Shown one piece after another: positions 1-7,775 of a stretch of 33,121 nucleotides of DNA. Both the position numbers and the translations under genes were made by a program. The notes beneath the pieces were generated by a model. It was not told the origin of the DNA. It ran no database searches and saw only the letters and a program-made list of their open reading frames with translations. Source of the DNA: Alphaproteobacteria bacterium (GTDB taxonomy: Bacteria; Pseudomonadota; Alphaproteobacteria; Rickettsiales; UBA3002); the NCBI GenBank assembly GCA_030427685.1, contig JAUIBB010000005.1, positions 1-33,121 of the forward strand, in the 5' to 3' direction. The first letter of the stretch is position 1, and every line of letters begins with the position of its first letter.

Positions 1-1600
1 CCATGTCGATAAAGTCGATCACTACCAGCCCGGCAAGGTCACGCAGGCGCAGTTGCCGTGCAACTTCGTAGGCGGCCTCGAGGTTGGTTTTGATCGCGGT
101 TTCTTCGACATTCCGCTCGGTCGTGGAGCGCCCGGAGTTGACGTCGATCGAGATCAGTGCCTCGGTTGGGTGGATCACGATTTCACCGCCAGAAGGAAGG
201 CGAACCTGCGGTTCCGTCATGGCCAGCAGTTGATCCTCAACCCCTGCATACGCGAACAGCGGCATGGATTCTTTGTATAGCTTGATGCGGCCAATATGGC
301 TTGGCATCAGCATTTTCATGAAGCTTTTAGCATCCTGATAGGTTGCCTCACCCTCAACGATGACCTCTTCTACGTCGCTGGTGTAAAGGTCGCGCAGCGA
401 GCGCTTAACAAGGTTGCCTTCCTCATAGATGAGGGCGGGGGCGATGGAGGCGAGGGTTAGCTCGCGTACTTCGTTCCAGACACTGACAAGGTATTCATAA
501 TCGCGGCGGATTTCCGCTTTGGTGCGATCCAGGCCGGCAGTGCGAATGATAACGCTCATGCCACGATGCGTGCGCATTTCGGCAGCGATTTCCTTCAGGC
601 GTTTGCGGGTCTCGCGGTCGGTAATCTTGCGGCTGATGCCGCCACCTTTCGGTGAGTTTGGCATTAACACAGCTGCGCGACCAGCGAGGGAAATAAAGGT
701 GGTCAGCGAGGCGCCTTTGTTGCCGCGCTCTTCCTTGATGACTTGCACAAGGACGATCTGGTTGCGCTTAATAACTTCCTGAATACGGTAGCGGCGCTGT
801 TGCCCACGATCACGGCTGCGCAGGTCGCGGCCTTCGTCATTCTCGTTCGCGGAGCCATCTTCGTCAGGAGAGGTATCCGCTGCAGTATCGGCGGCCTCGG
901 GCTGGCTGCCGTCTTCTGCCTGTGCTTCTGTAGCAGGCGCGTCCTCTGACACAGGGTCGCTTTGAACGGCAAAGCTTTCTGCGTTGAGGGGCTGCACTTC
1001 GATGGTGGTTTTGGCGGTATCCTCTTCGGCGTCACCTTCTTCTGGTATTTCCAGAGCAGGCACGGTTGGGAGTGATGCAATAACAGCCGAATCGGCCATA
1101 CTTGCTTCGGTGAAGGCTACGACGGAGTCACTATTGCTGGCATCGTCGTCTGTGGAGTCTGCCGTGCTATCTTCGTCACTGCTATCTTCGTCGTCTGTGT
1201 CGCCATCATTATCACCATCCGCATCGCGGCTGCCACGGCCGCGGCCCCGTGCTTCTCGTGCGGACTGTTCGCGCTCAAAAGCAGCTTCTTCGGCCGCCTC
1301 TTCGGCCTCGGCCTCGGCAATCTGCTCTTCCAGTAGCTGTTGTTTGTCGTTCTGGGGGAGTTGGTAGTAATCCGGATGGATCTCCGAGAAAGGCAGGAAG
1401 CCCTGCTTGCCACAGCCATATTCCACGAAGGCAGCCTGTAAGGAGGGCTCAACCCGTGTAATTTTGGCGAGGTAGATATTGCCTTTTACCTGTGATTTAG
1501 CACTGGTGACGAAGTCATAATCATAAACTTGGTCGTTATCGAGTAGCACGACGCGGGTCTCATCGGCGTGCGCTGCGTCAATCAGCATACGTTTGGTCAT
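1..1600 (-). CDS. rne: Ribonuclease E (N-terminal part, truncated by window edge)
   Basis: Endoribonuclease of mRNA decay and rRNA/tRNA processing, scaffold of the degradosome. The ORF track missed it because it has no stop inside the window; I translated it from the ATG at 1600 and the frame is open to base 1 (533 codons). The start has a good SD (AGGAG, 7 nt upstream). Residues about 35-90 are the first half of an S1 domain (KGNIYLAKI, EYGCGKQGFLPFSEIHPDYY). Residues about 93-268 are an Asp/Glu/Ser/Ala-rich insert, after which S1 resumes (RYRIQEVIKRNQIVLVQVIKEERGNKG). The catalytic metal-binding Asp pair is present at about 486 (ISIDVNSG) and 529 (VVIDFIDM), 43 residues apart as in E. coli D303/D346. 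The Zn-link, small domain and degradosome scaffold lie outside the window. The large S1 insert is a known alphaproteobacterial trait. Divergent from the amiC side. Confidence 0.96.
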   Translation of the reverse strand, partial: MTKRMLIDAAHADETRVVLLDNDQVYDYDFVTSAKSQVKGNIYLAKITRVEPSLQAAFVEYGCGKQGFLPFSEIHPDYYQLPQNDKQQLLEEQIAEAEAEEAAEEAAFEREQSAREARGRGRGSRDADGDNDGDTDDEDSSDEDSTADSTDDDASNSDSVVAFTEASMADSAVIASLPTVPALEIPEEGDAEEDTAKTTIEVQPLNAESFAVQSDPVSEDAPATEAQAEDGSQPEAADTAADTSPDEDGSANENDEGRDLRSRDRGQQRRYRIQEVIKRNQIVLVQVIKEERGNKGASLTTFISLAGRAAVLMPNSPKGGGISRKITDRETRKRLKEIAAEMRTHRGMSVIIRTAGLDRTKAEIRRDYEYLVSVWNEVRELTLASIAPALIYEEGNLVKRSLRDLYTSDVEEVIVEGEATYQDAKSFMKMLMPSHIGRIKLYKESMPLFAYAGVEDQLLAMTEPQVRLPSGGEIVIHPTEALISIDVNSGRSTTERNVEETAIKTNLEAAYEVARQLRLRDLAGLVVIDFIDM

Positions 1601-1917
1601 TGTAAATCTCCTGTGCGGCACGTGGGCGACAGGATCATTGACTCGTGGAACCTACCGCGCGTGTGCGGCACCGCCCAGGCTAACCCAGGCGTTCTCCCGC
1701 AGAAATACGCAGAGCAAAGGGACTCGCGACTAGAGGAGGTGTAAGGGAAAAACATCCTGTCAGGCGCATGGCTGCGCGGCGCTGGGTGTTTTTCGAGAAT
1801 GTTCCGAAGAGGTTCATGATCTTGCGCGTCGGCGCCTTGTGTAACTGTTAATCATACCCTGCTGCGCTCCCCGGGGTTGTGTGTATCTGGCCGGGCCGCA
1901 GCCGAATTTCGTCTGTT
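1601..1917 (-). promoter_or_regulatory. Long 5' leader of rne
   Basis: This stretch lies between the inferred transcription start (about 1917) and the rne start codon. It has no ORF that I would support. Known biology: rne transcripts in several bacteria carry a long structured leader through which RNase E represses its own synthesis, and alphaproteobacteria have conserved RNA elements at this locus. I see GC-rich self-complementary patches but did not fold it, so the structure is inferred from length and position only. The SD for rne is at 1608-1612. Confidence 0.45.
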
Positions 1918-1923
1918 CATGGG

Positions 1924-1952
1924 AATATAAGATGGCTTCCCACCGATGGCAA
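1924..1952 (-). promoter_or_regulatory. Sigma70-type promoter candidate for rne
   Basis: Read on the minus strand: TTGCCA, 17 bp, TATATT. Each hexamer matches the consensus at 5 of 6 positions with ideal spacing. The start of transcription would be near 1917, giving a leader of roughly 317 nt before the rne ATG. This is the best-looking promoter in the window. It is a sequence match only. Confidence 0.6.
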
Positions 1953-2013
1953 GGTGAAAGATACATGCCCCTCCCGTCCTCCTGGAAATTAATGCGCTTT
2001 TAGAGAGGGGCGC

Positions 2014-2042
2014 TTGAAAAGAAGTAAAAAAAAACGTAAAGT
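2014..2042 (+). promoter_or_regulatory. Promoter candidate for the 2069 gene and perhaps amiC-mrcA
   Basis: TTGAAA, 17 bp, TAAAGT (5/6 and 4/6 matches) with an A-rich spacer (run of nine A). Transcription would begin around 2049, just upstream of the ATG at 2069 and downstream of the TTG at 2042 that the ORF track used. This is one reason for preferring the ATG. Confidence 0.35.
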
Positions 2043-2068
2043 TGGGCGATCAACTGCATGGATGCACC

Positions 2069-2671
2069 ATGGATAAGCCACCCGCCGTAGAAAATGACTG
2101 TAAGCGACTGAATAGTGCAATAAAAGTCGGATTCATGCGCATGCGGGAGGCTGGGGAGCCGGTGGAAGTTAATTTCGACGGCATTACCCTGACGGTGACG
2201 GCGGAAACGACTCCTGAAGCGCTAATAGACCAATATTTTGATGAGTTTTTAGCAGATTGCCGCGATGGTGAGGTACCTTTTGACCCTGCGGCACACCGCA
2301 TTTGTATCGAAACCTATTGGCTGGAAGATGAAAAGGGCACGTTTCTCTGGGAAGCGCTGGAGGAGGCAAACCGCAAAGCAATGAGGTCAGGGAAGTCGGT
2401 GTCGCTGGAGTTTAACGGGGTGTCCCTGACGGTGGGGGGAGAAAGGCAGCATGGTGAGCTGGTGGCCACCTACTTTGACGCTCTGGCAGCACAGCAGGGT
2501 ACAAAAGTCTCGCCACAGGAGCGGCAGCAGCAGCTTGAGCAATATTACGCCGCCTATTACTTCGACGATGCGTATCTGCATCAGCCTTCACCAGCCACGG
2601 TTCGGGTTGTTACGCGCACTCCCCTGGATAGCGCTCAGGGGAAGGGAGACGGCACATTCCTCAATCTGTAG
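2069..2671 (+). CDS. Unknown protein made of two tandem copies of one unit
   Basis: Not recognised as a named family. It is 200 residues from the ATG at 2069; the track's TTG at 2042 adds nine residues but has no SD and would precede the candidate transcription start. No signal peptide or membrane segment. Two units can be aligned by eye: GEPVEVNFDGITLTV...QYFDEF in the first and GKSVSLEFNGVSLTV...TYFDAL in the second, each preceded by an Ala/Met/Arg-rich helix and followed by a Tyr/Asp-rich helical stretch (IETYWLED versus AAYYFDDAYL). This suggests a duplicated alpha-beta-beta-alpha fold about 75 residues long. It is acidic and probably cytosolic. It stops just before amiC, in the same direction. 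Its place between rne and amiC in otherwise conserved synteny is unusual. The function is unknown. Confidence 0.75.
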   Translation: MDKPPAVENDCKRLNSAIKVGFMRMREAGEPVEVNFDGITLTVTAETTPEALIDQYFDEFLADCRDGEVPFDPAAHRICIETYWLEDEKGTFLWEALEEANRKAMRSGKSVSLEFNGVSLTVGGERQHGELVATYFDALAAQQGTKVSPQERQQQLEQYYAAYYFDDAYLHQPSPATVRVVTRTPLDSAQGKGDGTFLNL

Positions 2672-2672
2672 G

Positions 2673-2699
2673 AAAATGCATGACAGGGGCATTTTTTTT
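2673..2699 (+). terminator. Weak hairpin with T-run between the 2069 gene and amiC
   Basis: Seven-base inverted repeat AAAATGC / GCATTTT with a 9-nt loop, running into eight T. The stem is AT-rich, so it would be a weak or partial intrinsic terminator. It lies directly after the stop codon of the upstream gene and ends about 15 nt before the preferred amiC start, so it could lower read-through into amiC. It overlaps the alternative amiC start at 2676. Confidence 0.3.
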
Positions 2700-2714
2700 G
2701 GCATAAATAGCCGC

Positions 2715-3833
2715 ATGGCTGTCTCCTCTCGTAATTTGTTCTTAAGCGCCGCGTTGGTGCTGGCGGCGCTATTGTCGGCAGATGCCGCGCTGGCAGCCGA
2801 ACTCACGGGGCTGACGGTCGAGGTGAATGAGGATGGCTCTGAACAGGTGGCGGTTACCGCCAGTGAGGAGATAGAAGTCCAGCGCAGCTTCACCCTTACC
2901 AACCCTGACCGGGTTGTCATCGACCTGCCTGAGTTCACGGGAAGCCTCTCCCTACCAAAGAAATATAAAGGGGTGCTGCTGAAGGGCGTGCGAGTTGGCA
3001 AGTTTAACGCAACAACCTCGCGACTGGTGATGGATCTTGCTGCGCCGGCAACCCTGCAGAACATTACAGAGGGAAATCCACTGATTGTCGGACTTAAAGC
3101 CAGTAAGCCGGTTGCCGCAGGCGGTGCGGCTAAAGCAAAAGTGAAGCCCGAAGAGACGAAGCCACTGATTGCGATTGATGCTGGCCATGGTGGGCAAGAC
3201 CCCGGCGCCATCGGCCTGCATAAGACGCGTGAACGGGATGTTACGCTGGCCTTTACATTAGCATTGCGCAAGGCATTGCTGCGTACCGGACGCTACCGGG
3301 TGGCGCTGACCCGCGAGGACGACCATTTTATCATGTTGCACGAGCGTGTGAACCTTGCTCGTCAAGCGCATGCCGATCTGATGATCTCGCTGCATGCCGA
3401 CTCAAATCCGCGTGCCGAGGCGCAGGGCTTGTCGATCTATACGCTGTCTGCGACGGCCTCGGATGATGAAGCTGCCGCATTGGCAGAGCATGAAAACAAG
3501 GCAGATATTATTTCGGGTATGGATCTCAGCACAACCGATCAGGATGTCGCCAATATCCTGATCGACCTCACCCAGCGCGAGACGATGAACAAATCCACCA
3601 TTTTTGCCGACGCGATTATGGAAAGCCTACATCCAAAAATCACTCGCCTCTCGCGTACACATCGGTTTGCCGGGTTCCGTGTGTTAAAAGCACCGGATAT
3701 TCCATCTGTGTTAATTGAGCTGGGTTTTCTCAGCAATCGCCGTGATGAGAAACTGCTGCTCTCGCCCGAATACCGCGAGCTTGTAGTGGCCTCGATCATT
3801 AAGGGCATTGACCGCTACTACGCTGCACAGTAG
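2715..3833 (+). CDS. amiC: N-acetylmuramoyl-L-alanine amidase (AmiC type: AMIN + Amidase_3)
   Basis: Periplasmic zinc amidase that cuts the amide bond between MurNAc and the stem peptide, used for septum splitting and daughter-cell separation. From the ATG at 2715 the product is 372 residues with a signal peptide (MAVSSRNLFLSAALVLAALLSADAALA, cut before AELTG). An AMIN domain follows (about 28-125, TNPDRVVIDLPEF), then a Pro/Lys linker, then Amidase_3 (about 150-370). Zinc and catalytic motifs are present: IAIDAGHGGQDPGAIG, MISLHADSN and SVLIELGFLSN. The track's start at 2451 lies inside the previous gene in another frame and is not credible; an ATG at 2676 (MHDRGIFF) is possible but would hide the signal peptide. 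It ends 9 nt before mrcA, so the two are very likely co-transcribed. Confidence 0.93.
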   Translation: MAVSSRNLFLSAALVLAALLSADAALAAELTGLTVEVNEDGSEQVAVTASEEIEVQRSFTLTNPDRVVIDLPEFTGSLSLPKKYKGVLLKGVRVGKFNATTSRLVMDLAAPATLQNITEGNPLIVGLKASKPVAAGGAAKAKVKPEETKPLIAIDAGHGGQDPGAIGLHKTRERDVTLAFTLALRKALLRTGRYRVALTREDDHFIMLHERVNLARQAHADLMISLHADSNPRAEAQGLSIYTLSATASDDEAAALAEHENKADIISGMDLSTTDQDVANILIDLTQRETMNKSTIFADAIMESLHPKITRLSRTHRFAGFRVLKAPDIPSVLIELGFLSNRRDEKLLLSPEYRELVVASIIKGIDRYYAAQ

Positions 3834-3842
3834 CACTACGGC

Positions 3843-6536
3843 ATGGCAAACATTGTTGGCAGTGTAAAAGCGCGGATTGCGCGCGTGCTTCGGGGGCGTG
3901 TGACGCCACCACCTGTGGCTAGTGACCTGTTGCCGCCAGAGGATATGCCTCAACCCAAGCGCCGCTCTCCACGCATCGCCAAGCGTAAGCTGCGGTTGCG
4001 TGCGCGCGGCTCCATGCGCTTTCTGCAATGGCTGGTCGCCAGTGCATTCCTTGGGTTTATTTTCTCGGTGCTGGCATTTGCACTGGTCATCCAACATTAC
4101 AGCTCCAGCCTTCCCTCAACAGACCAGCTTGCCAATTACGACCCTGCAATTGTCACGCGCCTGTATGCGGATGACGGCAAATTGATGGCCGAGTATGCAA
4201 AGGAGAAGCGCTTCTTTCTACCGCTTTCTGCTATCCCGAAGGCAGTCCAGCGTGCCTTCATCGCGGCGGAAGATAAGAATTTCTATTCCCATCAGGGAAT
4301 CGACCTGATGGGAACCGCGCGGGCAATTCGTGCGAACCTGCTGCATTACGGAAAGAACCATACACTGGTGGGGGGATCGACGATTACCCAGCAGGTGGTC
4401 AAAAACTTCCTGCTGACATCGGAAAAATCTTTCGAGCGTAAAATCAAAGAGGCAATCCTCGCCTACCGCATTAGCAATAGCTACAGTAAGGAGAAGATCC
4501 TCGAGCTCTATCTGAACGAAATCTATCTGGGGCAGGGTACCTATGGGGTAGCTGCTGCCGCGATCACGTATTTCGATAAGTCGCTGGACGAGCTTTCAAC
4601 CGAAGAGGCCGCACTGCTTGCCGCGCTGCCGAAGGCACCATCGTATTTCGACCCAGCCAAGAATTATAATCGGGCGCTTGAGCGTCGCAACTATGTGATC
4701 GGCCGGATGCTGGCCGACGGGTATATTGACGCGCATGAAGCGGCACGGGCAAAGAGCACGGCGATCATCACCCGCACCCGCAACAAAGATGAAGTCGCTC
4801 ACGCAGACTTTTTTGCCGAAGAGGTGCGCCGCACGTTGGTTGAGATGTACGGCAGCGAGGTACTGTATAAGGGCGGCCTGTTCGTGAAGACGACCCTCAA
4901 TCCGAAGTTTCAGGACTATGCTGACCATGCCCTGCGTGAGGCGCTGATGCTTTATGACCAGCGGCATGGTTATCGTGGGCCGATTGCCTCGCTCAAGCAG
5001 GTGCCCGAGGATTGGCCTGCAGCACTCAACAAGGTGCGTGAAGAAAAGAATGTTGCCTTGTTCGACGATCAACAGCTCGCGATTGTGCGGGCGGTGCATC
5101 CTAAAGTCGAAATTGGGCTATTGAATGGCGACCGTGGGATTCTGCCTCCAGAACAGATGCGCTGGGCAAAGCCAACCTTTGCCATTGGTGACGTTGTGCT
5201 GGTTGCTCCGGCAGAAGAGGGGAAGCAGGACTATAAGCTTCTTCAGATACCGGAGATTAACGGCGGTCTGGTGGTGATGGATGCCCATACAGGGCGTGTG
5301 CTCGCCATGTCGGGTGGGTATGCATATACTGGGTCTGAGTTTAACCGGGTGACGCAAGCCAAGCGGCAGCCAGGATCTGCCTTCAAGCCATTTGTCTACC
5401 TGACGGCGCTCGAGAGTGGTTTCAGCCCGACGTCGATTATTCAGGACAGCCCCATCTCCTTACCACAAGGGCCAGACCTGCCCATGTGGACACCTAAAAA
5501 CTATGAGGGTGATTATCTCGGTCCCATTACATTCCGTAAGGCGCTTGAGCACTCTCGCAATGCCGTAACGGTACGTCTTGCGGCAATGATTGGGATCAAG
5601 CGGGTGATGCGGGTCGCACGTCGCCTTGGCATTTATGACGACGACGGGTCACTGCCCAACTACTCAATGGTACTCGGTGCACGCGAGACGACCCTGATGC
5701 GGTTGACTGCAGCCTATAGCATGATTGCCAACGGAGGTCGTCGCATCGCACCGTGGCTCATCGAACGTATTGATGATCGGAATGGCGCGACCATCTTCCG
5801 TCGTGATACCCGCCAGTGTGAAGCCTGCATGGTCTCTGCCGATGCAGAGTCTGCCAGCCTCAGCACGCCGCCGACAATCCCGGATGAGCGTGATCGTGTG
5901 ATTGATCCGCGCGTTGCCTACCAGCTCACCTCGATTCTTGAGGGGGTGGTGCAGCGTGGTACAGGGGGTGCTGCGCGGGTGCTTCACCGGACCGTTGCCG
6001 GAAAGACAGGTACGACAAATGATGCCCGTGACACATGGTTTATGGGTTTTACCCCAGACATCGTGGTGGGCACGTATATCGGGTTTGATACCCCAAAGTC
6101 GCTCGGCTCGCGTGAGACAGGGGGGCGCGTCGCTATTCAGGGCTTTATTAAGTTCATGCAGCAGGCGGCAGGTGATATTCCGAAACATGACTTCCGTGTG
6201 CCGCCCGGCATTCGTGAGATTTCTGTAGACCGTGAAACCGGATCGGTACTGATGGCGGGTGTTGAGCCGGGGCGCCCCACCATTCGGGAAGCATTCCTCA
6301 CGGGTGGCCCTATCTTCAAACCACAGAATGAATTGCAGGAAGAGTTGAAGGAAAAAGAAAGCGGCGAGCTACCATTGCTATTGCCAGAGATGCTCAACAA
6401 TCCGGAGGGACCACCGCTTCCGCCGAATCCCTTTACGCCGCCCGGAGCGGGGGAGCTTGCCCCATACCAGCGTCCGATTGATCCGGATGGATTTAATCCC
6501 GGGGGCGGAGTCTCCGGTACAGGAGGTGTATACTAA
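3843..6536 (+). CDS. mrcA: Penicillin-binding protein 1A, bifunctional
   Basis: Class A PBP that polymerises lipid II into glycan strands (GT51) and cross-links them (transpeptidase); inner-membrane anchored with a periplasmic body. 897 residues, a usual size. An Arg-rich cytosolic tail is followed by one membrane segment (about 61-83). The GT51 motifs are AAEDKNFYSHQG (catalytic Glu about 143) and GGSTITQQVVKNFL. An inserted region precedes the transpeptidase domain, which shows GSAFKP (nucleophile Ser about 512), HSRN (SxN) and GKTGTT (Lys about 721). The C-terminal tail is rich in Pro and Gly, low complexity (PPLPPNPFTPPG; GFNPGGGVSGTGG). Directly downstream of amiC, consistent with one cell-wall operon. 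Confidence 0.95.
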   Translation: MANIVGSVKARIARVLRGRVTPPPVASDLLPPEDMPQPKRRSPRIAKRKLRLRARGSMRFLQWLVASAFLGFIFSVLAFALVIQHYSSSLPSTDQLANYDPAIVTRLYADDGKLMAEYAKEKRFFLPLSAIPKAVQRAFIAAEDKNFYSHQGIDLMGTARAIRANLLHYGKNHTLVGGSTITQQVVKNFLLTSEKSFERKIKEAILAYRISNSYSKEKILELYLNEIYLGQGTYGVAAAAITYFDKSLDELSTEEAALLAALPKAPSYFDPAKNYNRALERRNYVIGRMLADGYIDAHEAARAKSTAIITRTRNKDEVAHADFFAEEVRRTLVEMYGSEVLYKGGLFVKTTLNPKFQDYADHALREALMLYDQRHGYRGPIASLKQVPEDWPAALNKVREEKNVALFDDQQLAIVRAVHPKVEIGLLNGDRGILPPEQMRWAKPTFAIGDVVLVAPAEEGKQDYKLLQIPEINGGLVVMDAHTGRVLAMSGGYAYTGSEFNRVTQAKRQPGSAFKPFVYLTALESGFSPTSIIQDSPISLPQGPDLPMWTPKNYEGDYLGPITFRKALEHSRNAVTVRLAAMIGIKRVMRVARRLGIYDDDGSLPNYSMVLGARETTLMRLTAAYSMIANGGRRIAPWLIERIDDRNGATIFRRDTRQCEACMVSADAESASLSTPPTIPDERDRVIDPRVAYQLTSILEGVVQRGTGGAARVLHRTVAGKTGTTNDARDTWFMGFTPDIVVGTYIGFDTPKSLGSRETGGRVAIQGFIKFMQQAAGDIPKHDFRVPPGIREISVDRETGSVLMAGVEPGRPTIREAFLTGGPIFKPQNELQEELKEKESGELPLLLPEMLNNPEGPPLPPNPFTPPGAGELAPYQRPIDPDGFNPGGGVSGTGGVY

Positions 6537-6619
6537 CCCGTACTATTTCAGCTTTCGCTGGAATGGGGAACGCTTTATAGAGACCCTCAAGCATTTAACG
6601 ACAGAAATCATAAAGACCT

Positions 6620-7733
6620 ATGCGCGCAGAGATCATTACATTGAAAGAGCAGTTCGACGCCTCCCACCGCTTACTTGCGAGGTGTCTTTGACTACGACAA
6701 CCTCATCAAGCAGGCGCAGGAGCTGAATGCGCAGGCAGAAGACCCGGATCTTTGGAACAATCAGGAGCAGGCGCAGAAAATCCTTCGTGAGCGCACCCGG
6801 GTTGAAAAGCTGATCGCAGATTTCAACAGCATCACCACACGCTTTAAAGATGCACTCGACCTGCATGAAATGGCAGATGCAGAAGACGATGAAGCCATGG
6901 TTGTAGAAGCGCAGGCTGCGCTTGCCGCTTTGGTTGCCGAGATCGGACGGATGGAGCTTGAAGCGCTGCTCTCCGGTGAGGCGGATGCCAATGATTGTTT
7001 TATCGAGATCCACCCGGGGGCTGGTGGAACGGAGTCGCAGGACTGGGCCTTCATGCTGTTTCGTATGTATTTGCGCTGGGGAGAGCGGCGTGGGTTTAAG
7101 ACCGAGATTATTGATGAGCTGGCAGGCGATGAGGCGGGAATCAAGTCGGCCACCATTCGTCTTTCCGGGCACAATGCCTATGGTTGGGCCAAGACAGAGT
7201 CGGGCGTTCACCGGCTGGTGCGGATTTCTCCCTTCGACTCCAATGCACGGCGGCATACCAGCTTTGCAAGCGCATGGGTTTACCCCGTGGTGGATGAAAG
7301 CATCGACCTGACTATTGAAGAAAAGGATGTGCGCGTGGATACCTATCGCTCATCCGGAGCGGGGGGGCAGAACGTCAACAAGGTAGAGTCTGCCGTGCGT
7401 CTTACCCACCTTCCGACCGGGATTGTTGTGGCCTGCCAGAACCAGCGTAGCCAGCACCAGAACCGCGCCGAGGCATGGAATATGCTCCGCGCGCGCCTTT
7501 ACGAGCATGAGCTGCGCAAGCAGGAAGAGGCGACCGACGCCCTCAATGCCCAGAAAACCGACAATGCCTGGGGGCACCAGATCCGCAGCTATGTGCTGCA
7601 CCCTTACCAGATGGTAAAAGACTTGCGGACGAATGTGGAGACCAGCAACACGCAAGGGGTGCTGGATGGAGACCTCGACATGTTTGTGAACGCTAGCCTT
7701 GCCGCCCGGGTAAAGGGAAGTGTCGAGAAGTGA
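6620..7733 (+). CDS. prfB: Peptide chain release factor 2, with programmed +1 frameshift
   Basis: Class I release factor reading UGA and UAA. The gene is join(6620..6688, 6690..7733): the ATG at 6620 opens a 23-codon frame ending CTT TGA C, and the ribosome slips +1 on CTT to continue GAC TAC GAC (LDYDNLIKQ). The product is 370 residues. An SD-like GAGG sits just upstream of the slip codon, as in the known autoregulatory prfB site, where low RF2 favours the shift. The track starts at a TTG (6675) and so loses the N-terminus. Typical RF2 features are the SPF tripeptide ([14 protein letters not shown]) and the GGQ loop at about 248-250 ([13 protein letters not shown]). An in-frame TAA at 6611 excludes an earlier start. 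Confidence 0.95.
6675..6692 (+). promoter_or_regulatory. prfB recoding site (SD-like GAGG, CTT slip codon, in-frame TGA C)
   Basis: The sequence GAGGTGT CTT TGA C matches the classic prfB frameshift cassette: internal SD-like purines, a short spacer, a slippery CTT and a poor-context TGA followed by C. The zero frame comes from the ATG at 6620; the +1 frame carries the whole RF2 body. RF2 thus controls its own synthesis at translation. Established for the family; here seen directly. Confidence 0.93.
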
Positions 7734-7751
7734 GGAAACCTTGCGGTTTCC
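7734..7751 (+). other. Hairpin right after the prfB stop codon
   Basis: A perfect 7-bp inverted repeat GGAAACC / GGTTTCC with a TTGC tetraloop starts at the base after the prfB stop. No T-run follows, so it is unlikely to be an intrinsic terminator. It may protect the 3' end of prfB mRNA or attenuate the passage into mnmA. Confidence 0.4.
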
Positions 7752-7775
7752 GCTGAAACTCGCTATAGCCCGGAC

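Noticed and set aside
984-1367. Plus-strand ORF of 127 aa, very Ser-rich
   Set aside because: It is the antisense reading of the acidic RNase E insert; GAT/GAC/GAA/GAG repeats give Ser/Leu runs on the other strand. The rne frame is clearly the coding one.
1601-2068. A tRNA or small protein gene in the 468-nt rne/2069 gap
   Set aside because: No cloverleaf-like TTCGANNC arm in place and no ORF with an SD; only the promoters and leader are supported.
2588-3271. Minus-strand 227-aa ORF opposite amiC
   Set aside because: Shadow ORF; the plus strand holds a complete AMIN/Amidase_3 protein with a signal peptide.
6620-6691. Early stop in prfB as a sign of a pseudogene
   Set aside because: The CTT TGA C context with an SD-like element is the standard RF2 recoding site and the rest of the gene is intact.
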